DNA from: Thermodesulfovibrio sp.
Lineage (GTDB): Bacteria > Nitrospirota > Thermodesulfovibrionia > Thermodesulfovibrionales > JdFR-85
Direction of reading: 5' to 3'
NCBI GenBank assembly: GCA_027050975.1
Contig: JALUAR010000175.1
Coordinates: 1,850-12,139 of the forward strand
DNA length: 10,290 bases
The position numbers and the translations under genes were made by a program. A model generated the notes under the pieces. It had not been told where the DNA came from. It saw nothing but the letters and a program-made list of their open reading frames with translations, and made no database searches. Shown here in pieces: positions 4,853 through 10,290 of this stretch (positions within the stretch are counted from its first letter, which is position 1; every line of letters begins with the position of its first letter).

Positions 4853-6580
4853 ATGTTAAGCCTTACAAAAAACGCACTCCATGTGCTTCGTGCAAGGTAT
4901 CTGCTGAAAGACTCCAGGGGAAAAGTTGTGGAGACCCCGGAGGAGATGTTTGACCGTGTTGCCACTCATGTTGCTTCTGCTGAGAAGGGCTACGGTTCTG
5001 ATGTTCGGTACTGGAGAGATCGCTTTTATGAGATAATGACAGATCTGAGATTCCTCCCGAACTCTCCTACTCTGATGAATGCCGGAAAAGAGTTGGGCCA
5101 GCTTGCCGCCTGTTTTGTCCTTCCTGTAGATGACTCCATGACGAGCATATTCGATACCCTTAAAAATGCTGCACTGATACTTCAGAGTGGCGGAGGTACT
5201 GGCTTTTCCTTCTCGCGGCTAAGGCCCAAGGCAGATATTGTGAAGACAACAGGAGGGATTGCAAGCGGTCCGGTATCCTTCATGAAGATTTACAATACCG
5301 CCACAGAGGTGATCAAGCAGGGAGGAGCCCGCAGAGGGGCAAACATGGGAATACTCAGAGTGGACCATCCTGATATCATAGATTTTATACGTGCCAAAAG
5401 GATTCACGGAGAATTATCAAACTTCAACATCTCCGTGGCTATTACGGATGCCTTTATGAGGGCGCTGAAAAGGAACGGCTATTATACCTTAATAAATCCC
5501 AGAACAAAAAAGCCCGCAGGCAGGCTAAAAGCAAAGGATGTTTTTGATGAGATAGTAATGAGTGCCTGGGAGACCGGAGACCCGGGAGTGGTATTCATTG
5601 ACAAAATAAACAGGGCCAACCCAACTCCCCATCTCGGAGAGATAGAAAGCACAAATCCATGCGGAGAGCAGCCACTGCTGCCGTATGAGGCATGTGTGCT
5701 TGGTTCATTGAATCTTTCAAAATATGTCAGAAATTCAATATTGGAGGACAGAGGTAAGCCATATATTGATTATGAGCAACTGGCAGAGGATATCCAGACA
5801 GCTGTTAGATTCCTGGATGACTGTATTGATGCCAATAAGTATCCCATACCAGAGATTGAGAGTATGCACAAAGGTAACAGAAAGATAGGCCTTGGTGTTA
5901 TGGGATGGGCTGACCTGCTGATCCTTATGGGTATCCAGTACAATAGCGAAAAAGGCTTTTCCCTGGCACGTGAGTTGATGCGATTTATTCAGAATATCTC
6001 CAAAGAGGTATCCGCAGAGCTTGCAAAGGAAAGGGGAGTCTTTCCTAATTTCAAAGGCTCTATTTACGATAGACGAGGGATGCCAAAGGTCAGAAATGCA
6101 ACGACAACTACCATTGCTCCCACAGGCACACTATCGATCATTGCCGACTGCTCAAGCGGTATAGAGCCAATCTTCGCCCTTGCCTTTAAAAGGCTTATTT
6201 TAGATACGGAACTCACGGAGGTTAATAAATACTTCTTCAGGATAGCCAAAAAGGAGGGATTTTATTCCAAAGAGTTGGAGGATGTGGTGATGGCGAAGGG
6301 GACATTAAGGGGAGTAAAAGGTGTTCCGCAAAGGATAAAGAGGCTTTTCAAGACAGCCCATGAGATCCCACCGGAGGATCACATAGAGATGCAGGCGGCC
6401 TTTCAGGCATATACCGACAATGCGGTATCAAAGACAATCAATCTTCCAAAGAGTGCCCGGCCTGATGATGTGGCAAAGGCCTTTTTGCTGGCCTATGAGA
6501 AGGGATGTAAGGGAGTGACAGTATTTCGTTACGGTGCCGCAAAGAGAGGCACGATGGTAAGATTAAGAGAGACTGACTAA
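4853..6580 (+). CDS. nrdJ: Adenosylcobalamin-dependent (class II) ribonucleotide reductase, short form
   Basis: This 575-residue cytosolic enzyme reduces ribonucleotides to deoxyribonucleotides with adenosylcobalamin as radical source, independently of oxygen. The signature STNPCGEQPLLPYEAC contains Cys270, Glu272 and Cys281. The spacing matches Thermotoga maritima NrdJ, where the equivalents are the thiyl-radical Cys322, Glu324 and Cys333. Cys87 in AACFVLPVDDSM matches the third active-site Cys (Cys134). QSGGGTGFSFSRLRP, GGARRGANMG and TTTIAPTGTLSIIADCSSGIEP are further family motifs. It has no N-terminal ATP-cone, and the chain ends soon after GCKGVTVFRYGAAKRG, without the C-terminal zinc-ribbon/CxxC tail of many class II enzymes. 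The start at 4853 is chosen because family N termini begin with LTxNALxVLxxRYL. The in-frame TTG at 4829 lies upstream of the predicted transcription start. pdxJ follows after 16 bp, so co-transcription is likely. Confidence 0.95.
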   Translation: MLSLTKNALHVLRARYLLKDSRGKVVETPEEMFDRVATHVASAEKGYGSDVRYWRDRFYEIMTDLRFLPNSPTLMNAGKELGQLAACFVLPVDDSMTSIFDTLKNAALILQSGGGTGFSFSRLRPKADIVKTTGGIASGPVSFMKIYNTATEVIKQGGARRGANMGILRVDHPDIIDFIRAKRIHGELSNFNISVAITDAFMRALKRNGYYTLINPRTKKPAGRLKAKDVFDEIVMSAWETGDPGVVFIDKINRANPTPHLGEIESTNPCGEQPLLPYEACVLGSLNLSKYVRNSILEDRGKPYIDYEQLAEDIQTAVRFLDDCIDANKYPIPEIESMHKGNRKIGLGVMGWADLLILMGIQYNSEKGFSLARELMRFIQNISKEVSAELAKERGVFPNFKGSIYDRRGMPKVRNATTTTIAPTGTLSIIADCSSGIEPIFALAFKRLILDTELTEVNKYFFRIAKKEGFYSKELEDVVMAKGTLRGVKGVPQRIKRLFKTAHEIPPEDHIEMQAAFQAYTDNAVSKTINLPKSARPDDVAKAFLLAYEKGCKGVTVFRYGAAKRGTMVRLRETD

Positions 6581-6581
6581 C

Positions 6582-6588
6582 AAGGAGG
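6582..6588 (+). promoter_or_regulatory. Ribosome binding site of pdxJ
   Basis: AAGGAGG lies immediately after the nrdJ stop codon and 8 nt before the pdxJ ATG. It shows that pdxJ is translated independently even though the genes are only 16 bp apart. Confidence 0.8.
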
Positions 6589-6596
6589 TTTTTAAG

Positions 6597-7310
6597 ATGA
6601 TTCTCGGAGTAAACGTTGACCATGTTGCCACGGTAAGACAGGCGAGGATGACCTTTGAGCCTGACCCTGTTATGGCAGCAACCCTTGCTATACTTGGTGG
6701 AGCAGACGGTATAACAGTGCATCTGAGAGAAGACAGAAGGCACATACAGGACAGAGACCTGAGACTTCTCAGGGAGATTGTGCCTGTGGAGCTTAACCTT
6801 GAGATGGCAGCCACTGAGGAGATGGTAGGAATTGCTATAGATGTAAAGCCTGACCTGGTTACCATAGTGCCTGAGAAAAGGGAGGAGCTTACCACAGAGG
6901 GAGGCCTTGACTTACAGGGTATGAAGCAGAGACTCCGGGAAGCGGTTGAGAGAATAAACGCTGCAGGTATCCCAGTTAGCTTCTTTATCAATCCCTCTAT
7001 TACAGATGTGGATATATCAAAGGATATAGGCGCACAGATGGTGGAGATACATACGGGTCACTATGCAAATGCCAGGGGAGAGGCCCGTGATGAGGAACTC
7101 AAGAAGGTCAGGGCTGCTGTGGAGAGGGCCCGACTGAACGGACTTCTGGCTAACGCAGGCCATGGCCTCACATATTACAATGTGAAGCCTGTTGCGGCTA
7201 TTGAGGGTATAAGGGGGCTTTACATTGGTCACAGTATAATCTCCCGTGCCGTTCTGGTCGGCATTGAGCAGGCCGTAAGGGAGATGAAGAAATTGATTAG
7301 TATGAAGTAA
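6597..7310 (+). CDS. pdxJ: Pyridoxine 5'-phosphate synthase
   Basis: PdxJ condenses 1-deoxy-D-xylulose 5-phosphate with 3-amino-2-oxopropyl phosphate to pyridoxine 5'-phosphate in the DXP-dependent vitamin B6 pathway; it acts as a cytosolic TIM-barrel homo-octamer. The 237-residue product is full length. It opens with the family motif LGVNVDHVATVRQAR (3-17) and carries GADGITVHLREDRRHI (35-50), with His42, Arg44 and His49 matching the E. coli His45 region. ELNLEMA (65-71) carries Glu69 (E. coli Glu72). EKREELTTEGGLD, the phosphate and substrate loop, and NAGHGLTYYN, with His189 (E. coli His193), are also present. All expected catalytic residues are present. It lies between nrdJ (16 bp) and acpS (35 bp); the pdxJ-acpS pairing is widespread in bacteria. 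Confidence 0.97.
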   Translation: MILGVNVDHVATVRQARMTFEPDPVMAATLAILGGADGITVHLREDRRHIQDRDLRLLREIVPVELNLEMAATEEMVGIAIDVKPDLVTIVPEKREELTTEGGLDLQGMKQRLREAVERINAAGIPVSFFINPSITDVDISKDIGAQMVEIHTGHYANARGEARDEELKKVRAAVERARLNGLLANAGHGLTYYNVKPVAAIEGIRGLYIGHSIISRAVLVGIEQAVREMKKLISMK

Positions 7311-7345
7311 TAAGGGGTAAGAAGAAAGTAGAGGATTAACATGGT

Positions 7346-7762
7346 ATGGATATAATATCTCGTAACGCTATTTATGGCATCGGAGTTGACATAGTTGGTG
7401 TAAAGCGTCTTGAACGGATTGTCAGAAAGTGGGGTGACAGGTTTTTAGACAGGGTTTTTACCGAGGCTGAAAAGGATTATTGTCTGAAAAAGGCAAGGCC
7501 CTTCAATTCTCTTGCAGCAAGGTTTGCCGCAAAAGAGGCCTTTATAAAGGCCTTAAGCGCAGAGGAGGTGATCCCTCTTAAGGAGATTGAAACAGTTAAT
7601 GATAAAAAAGGTGCCCCTTTTATTAAGTTGTACGGAAGGGCCGAAGATCTATTTCAGCAGAAGGTCGGCTCTGGAGTTATTTACATCAGCCTCAGCCATG
7701 ATGGCGACTTTGCAGTAGCCTTTGTCATAATAGAGAAGACCGAGACTGGAGGCATTATATGA
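7346..7762 (+). CDS. acpS: Holo-[acyl-carrier-protein] synthase
   Basis: AcpS transfers 4'-phosphopantetheine from coenzyme A to the serine of acyl carrier protein, activating it for fatty-acid synthesis. The 138-residue product shows the family hallmarks: GIGVDIVGVKRLERI (11-25) with the metal-binding Asp15, FTEAEKDYC (38-46), ARFAAKEAFIKAL (58-70) with metal-binding Glu64, and ISLSHDGDFAVAFVI (114-128). About eight residues precede the usual MIYGIGVDIV-type N terminus. The start at ATG 7346 is the only in-frame choice supported, with a modest AGAGGA ribosome site at 7330-7335; the ATG at 7341 is in another frame and stops after four codons. The stop codon overlaps the nnr start as ATGA, indicating translational coupling. 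Confidence 0.95.
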   Translation: MDIISRNAIYGIGVDIVGVKRLERIVRKWGDRFLDRVFTEAEKDYCLKKARPFNSLAARFAAKEAFIKALSAEEVIPLKEIETVNDKKGAPFIKLYGRAEDLFQQKVGSGVIYISLSHDGDFAVAFVIIEKTETGGII

Positions 7763-9303
7763 AGGTAGTCACTGCCTCTGAGATGAGGGGGATTGACAGA
7801 ACAACTATTGAGGATATCGGCATCCCATCCATGGTGTTGATGGAACGGGCGGGAATCTCTGTTGTTAAGAGAATTATTGAGAAATTTCCTGTGATTCAGC
7901 CCGTGGCTGTGCTTTCAGGTGGGGGTAACAACGGAGGCGACGGACTTGTTATTGCAAGGGAACTTCAGCGCGCCGGGTATAATGTTAAGGTTTTTCTCCT
8001 TTCACCTGAAGACAGACTGAGCAAAGACTGCCGCAACCAGTATGAGATCGTAAAGAAACTCGGTTTAAAGGTTGTGATTAACAGGGCACCTTCAGGGAAG
8101 GATCTAAAAGATTCGATTGTGGTTGACGCTATAATCGGCACAGGGCTTAACAAGCCTCTCAGGGATAATCTATCAAAGATAGTTCGTCTGGTGAATCAAT
8201 ATGCCTCTTATGTTGTTGCTGTTGATATTCCCACTGGCATCTCCTCTGATACCGGTGAGGTAATGGGCGAGGCGGTAAGGGCTGATACAACGGTGACCTT
8301 TGGACTGCCTAAGATTGGCCATCTCCTGCCTCCAGGCTCAGAATACACAGGAGAGCTTTTTGTTGAAGATATAGGGTTTCCACCTCATCTTACAAACTCG
8401 GATTCCCTGAAGGTAGAACTTATAGAGGAAGATATTATAAAGGCACTGATTCCCTATAGAGAACAGGATACACACAAGGGTGATTATGGTCATATACTGA
8501 TAGTTGGTGGTTCTGTAGGCAAAACAGGTGCGACCTTGATGGCTGCAAGGGCAGCATTAAAGGCAGGTGCCGGGCTTGTTACTATTGCCCTGCCTGATGC
8601 TGCAGCAAAGGCACTTATGGGTAGTGTGCTTGAGGAGATGATGCTACCTCTTCCTTGCAGTGAAGATGGAACGATTTCAATGACGGCACTTGACAGTATT
8701 ATGGATTTTATCCACGAACGTGCTGATGTGCTTGCAATAGGCCCCGGGCTTGGCAGGAGCAAAGAAACATGGCAGCTTGTAAGAGAGCTTGTCAGGCTGT
8801 CGCCTCTGCCAATGGTTATTGATGCAGATGGTCTTAATGCCCTCTCTGAGTCTGGTTATGAAGGGCTTAAAAGGCTTTTCTGTAAAACCATCTCCCCCTC
8901 TGTCCTAACTCCGCATTTAGGTGAGATGTCGCGTCTTGCAGGCTGTAGCACAGAAGAGGTCAGAGCCAACAGGCTTGATATATCAAGGAGTTTTTCTGAA
9001 GAGACGGCTGCGGTGCTCGTCTTAAAAGGTGCTCCAACCGTAATCTCCACTCCAGAAGGTAATCAGTATATAAATTCAACTGGCAATCCAGGGATGGCAA
9101 CAGCAGGTGCAGGGGATGTGCTTACAGGTATTATTGCAGCACTTATTGGCCAGAACCTTTCACCTGTAGATGCATCAATAGCAGGAGTTTATATTCATGG
9201 ACTCTCAGGAGATATTGCTGCCAGGCACCTGACAGAATACTCCCTGACAGCTGGTGAGTTAATCAAATTCTTGCCAGATGCTTTCAGAAGACTGTTAGGT
9301 TAG
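7759..9303 (+). CDS. nnr: Bifunctional NAD(P)HX epimerase / ADP-dependent NAD(P)HX dehydratase
   Basis: This 514-residue protein repairs hydrated NADH and NADPH. The N-terminal YjeF_N epimerase domain (about 1-215) interconverts the R and S forms and shows MERAG (28-32), the phosphate-binding LSGGGNNGGDG (52-62), VVDAIIGTGL (121-130) and VDIPTGISSDTG (155-166). The C-terminal ribokinase-like dehydratase domain (about 225-514) restores NAD(P)H using ADP in most bacteria. It shows GDYGHILIVGGSVGKTGA (241-258), AIGPGLG (326-332), VIDADGLNAL (353-362), TPHLGEM (384-390), VLKGAPTV (421-428) and GNPGMATAGAGDVLTG (442-457). Asp453 of GAGD is the expected catalytic base. Both domains look complete. 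The ATG overlaps the acpS stop. No clear terminator follows; 225 bp of degraded minus-strand sequence separate it from the convergent SRPBCC gene. Confidence 0.96.
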   Translation: MKVVTASEMRGIDRTTIEDIGIPSMVLMERAGISVVKRIIEKFPVIQPVAVLSGGGNNGGDGLVIARELQRAGYNVKVFLLSPEDRLSKDCRNQYEIVKKLGLKVVINRAPSGKDLKDSIVVDAIIGTGLNKPLRDNLSKIVRLVNQYASYVVAVDIPTGISSDTGEVMGEAVRADTTVTFGLPKIGHLLPPGSEYTGELFVEDIGFPPHLTNSDSLKVELIEEDIIKALIPYREQDTHKGDYGHILIVGGSVGKTGATLMAARAALKAGAGLVTIALPDAAAKALMGSVLEEMMLPLPCSEDGTISMTALDSIMDFIHERADVLAIGPGLGRSKETWQLVRELVRLSPLPMVIDADGLNALSESGYEGLKRLFCKTISPSVLTPHLGEMSRLAGCSTEEVRANRLDISRSFSEETAAVLVLKGAPTVISTPEGNQYINSTGNPGMATAGAGDVLTGIIAALIGQNLSPVDASIAGVYIHGLSGDIAARHLTEYSLTAGELIKFLPDAFRRLLG

Positions 9304-9532
9304 ACTATTGCTCCTCCCCGAAGTCTTCTCTCTTATCTTCAGCGTAAGAGTGCCAGTTCCACACCCCAGGTCCAAGCACAGAAATATGCCTTTTCTCTGC
9401 AAAATGGTATCTTTAAAATGATTTCATTATATTAAGAAGTCACCTTCGCTCTATAACATAGATGTCAGCATTGTCCCTGAACTCCCTGCTGAATTCAGGC
9501 CTTGCCCAGTTTGATTTATTGAAATCTGTCAT
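9304..9532 (-). pseudogene. Remnant of a class I SAM-dependent methyltransferase
   Basis: The minus strand opens with ATG at 9532, overlapping the preceding gene's TGA as ATGA. It encodes a 30-residue start (MTDFNKSNWARPEF, then FRDNADIYVIERR) resembling the N termini of some methyltransferases. Codon 31 is TGA (9442-9440), where family sequence would suggest another Arg. The frame continues sensibly as LLNIMKSF to TAA at codon 40 (9415-9413), then to HISV. There the frame shifts by one base: removing one of the two G at 9372-9373 restores VLDLGCGTGTLTLKIREK, whose LDLGCGTG (9375-9352) is the canonical SAM-binding motif I. Homology stops near the end of nnr, so most of the methyltransferase domain is missing. 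Two nonsense codons, one frameshift and a 3' truncation point to real decay rather than a single sequencing error. The family call rests on motif I and the reconstructed frame. Confidence 0.75.
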
Positions 9533-9972
9533 AAATCACCCTCCTGTGCAAGATATTTAATACCTTCAAGTTGTCTTCTGCTTGCCCGGTTGTGAATCCA
9601 TCGTCCACCAAAATGCCAGAGCAATCTATCACTAAGAGCAGGAATCTCATATTCAAGATACTTTATTATTTGGCAACCCTCTATTGAAGGCTCTGCACGC
9701 CAGAACTCCATACCCTTCAACGGACCCTTAATAAATTCCCACCTTACTTCATACTCTTGCACCCCTGTACACCTTGCCTCAAATCTCCAGAAAGGTGTTA
9801 TTATCCTGAGGATGTTGCCCTCCTTAACCGTGCCTGTGTCTGGTATCCACTCATGCCTGACCAGTGGAAGATTGTGCGAGAGTTCCCACTTTTTTATCAT
9901 CTCAAGGTCTGTTATTATCTGAAAAACCTGTTCAACTGAGGCGGTGGTTGAAAGCGCAATGGTGTCTTTCAT
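9529..9972 (-). CDS. SRPBCC/START-like (polyketide cyclase/COQ10-type) protein
   Basis: This 147-residue soluble protein has the helix-grip pattern of the SRPBCC superfamily. The opening strand-helix is DTIALSTTASVEQVFQIITD (3-22), then a central series of strands (GNILRIITPFWRFEARCTG, YEVRWEFIKGPLKGMEFWRAEP, CQIIKYLEYEIP) and a long C-terminal helix (HNRASRRQLEGIKYLAQE). Members bind hydrophobic ligands, and the ligand here is unknown. The start is set at ATG 9972, 13 bp after the PIN gene's stop, with AAAAGGA just upstream. The frame stays open for 38 more codons, but that stretch lies inside the PIN coding sequence in another frame, so a longer protein is unlikely. Its TGA overlaps the ATG of the methyltransferase remnant. 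Confidence 0.82.
   Translation of the reverse strand: MKDTIALSTTASVEQVFQIITDLEMIKKWELSHNLPLVRHEWIPDTGTVKEGNILRIITPFWRFEARCTGVQEYEVRWEFIKGPLKGMEFWRAEPSIEGCQIIKYLEYEIPALSDRLLWHFGGRWIHNRASRRQLEGIKYLAQEGDL
9540..9545 (-). promoter_or_regulatory. Intact ribosome binding site of the methyltransferase remnant
   Basis: The minus strand reads AGGAGG here, 7 nt before the ATG at 9532, inside the 3' end of the SRPBCC gene. The signal is optimal although the gene it serves is broken after 30 codons. Confidence 0.6.
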
Positions 9973-9985
9973 TATCCTTTTTCTA

Positions 9986-10290
9986 TTAAGGCCATATCTT
10001 AAAGGTCTTTCTTCCATGGATACGATAGACACTAAACCCTCTTCTATCAAGCGTAAAGACTTCCCTGATGCCTGTTTCCTCGGCAAGGACTACCAGGGTG
10101 GCATCGGCAAAGTCCATCGGAATGTCACTATATTTTTCCATCAAAGCCTTAACTCTTGAAAGACTCTCAAGAGCTTGTGGAACAAGAACTGCCCCTCCTT
10201 TAAGGATAAACTCAATAGATACCTTCTGTGCTTTTGCAGATGGACCAAGTAGATAAATGGTTTCAGTAAGAACAGGTTCGGTTGTAAGAA
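9986..10290 (-). CDS. PIN-domain (VapC-like) protein, 5'-truncated by window edge
   Basis: The minus strand is open from the right edge (first complete codon ends at 10288) to TAA at 9986-9988, giving the last 100 residues of a protein that starts outside the window. The segment has the C-terminal two thirds of a PIN-domain nuclease. TTEPVLTETIYLLG includes a conserved acidic Glu, MDFADATLVVLAEETG carries the conserved Asp pair (codons at 10114-10112 and 10105-10103), and TLDRRGFSVYR carries the usual final acidic residue. The end KTFKIWP is also typical of one PIN family. The expected first Asp near the N terminus is outside the window. PIN proteins of this type are usually RNases and often toxins of type II systems; whether an antitoxin gene precedes it cannot be seen. 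It lies 13 bp upstream of the SRPBCC gene, so the two probably share a transcript. Confidence 0.85.
   Translation of the reverse strand, partial: LTTEPVLTETIYLLGPSAKAQKVSIEFILKGGAVLVPQALESLSRVKALMEKYSDIPMDFADATLVVLAEETGIREVFTLDRRGFSVYRIHGRKTFKIWP

Noticed and set aside
6563..6991. Minus-strand open frame opposite nrdJ/pdxJ
   Set aside because: It is a Ser-rich, low-complexity antisense shadow of pdxJ with no start signals or recognisable domain; the plus-strand gene is unambiguous.
7351..7356. TATAAT inside the acpS start region as an internal promoter
   Set aside because: It has no -35 or extended -10 and would start transcription inside acpS with no usable downstream start; it is likely chance in AT-rich DNA.
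9330..9350. CTCTTA...TAAGAG hairpin after nnr as a terminator
   Set aside because: The stem is only 6 bp and AT-rich with a 9-nt loop, no T-tract follows, and it lies in the methyltransferase remnant.
9973..10086. N-terminal extension of the SRPBCC protein starting at 10086
   Set aside because: The stretch codes for the PIN-domain protein in another frame, there is no ribosome site at 10086, and the SRPBCC fold begins right after the ATG at 9972.

Overview
The window is bacterial, gene-dense and moderately AT-rich, with no RNA genes, CRISPR array or intact insertion sequence that I can see. The protein set suggests a Gram-negative, probably anaerobic or microaerophilic bacterium: a membrane-anchored multiheme c-type cytochrome, an oxygen-indifferent B12-dependent (class II) ribonucleotide reductase, RodZ and an SspB-type ClpXP adaptor. 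Nitrospirota or a deltaproteobacterial lineage would fit, but the sequence alone does not settle the phylum.

Left part (1-2904): the 3' portion of a multiheme cytochrome gene (+) runs in from the left edge and converges, 2 bp apart, on a minus-strand pair. That pair is a TVP38/TMEM64 (VTT-domain) membrane protein followed by a MerA/dihydrolipoamide-dehydrogenase-like flavoprotein. Middle part (2905-4852): a back-to-back promoter region separates the TVP38 gene from an unrecognised 150-residue protein (+). That gene converges on an SspB-like adaptor gene (-), which is itself divergent from rodZ (+) across a well-defined double promoter region.

Right-centre (4853-9303): a plus-strand run nrdJ - pdxJ - acpS - nnr supplies deoxynucleotides, pyridoxal phosphate, phosphopantetheinylated acyl carrier protein and NAD(P)HX repair. 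The last two genes overlap by ATGA. nrdJ and sspB both have a TATAAT box so close to the start codon, with no Shine-Dalgarno sequence, that their mRNAs may be leaderless or nearly so.

Right edge (9304-10290): a minus-strand operon enters from outside the window. It holds a PIN-domain (VapC-like) protein cut by the window edge, then an SRPBCC/START-like protein whose start must be moved to 9972, then a decayed SAM-methyltransferase remnant. The remnant keeps a strong ribosome binding site and an ATGA overlap with the gene before it, but carries two in-frame stops and a one-base frameshift and is cut off at the 3' end of nnr. The most noteworthy observations are this methyltransferase relic and its operon, the ribonucleotide reductase without a C-terminal cysteine pair, the two apparently leaderless genes, and the SspB-like protein with a ClpX-docking-type tail.
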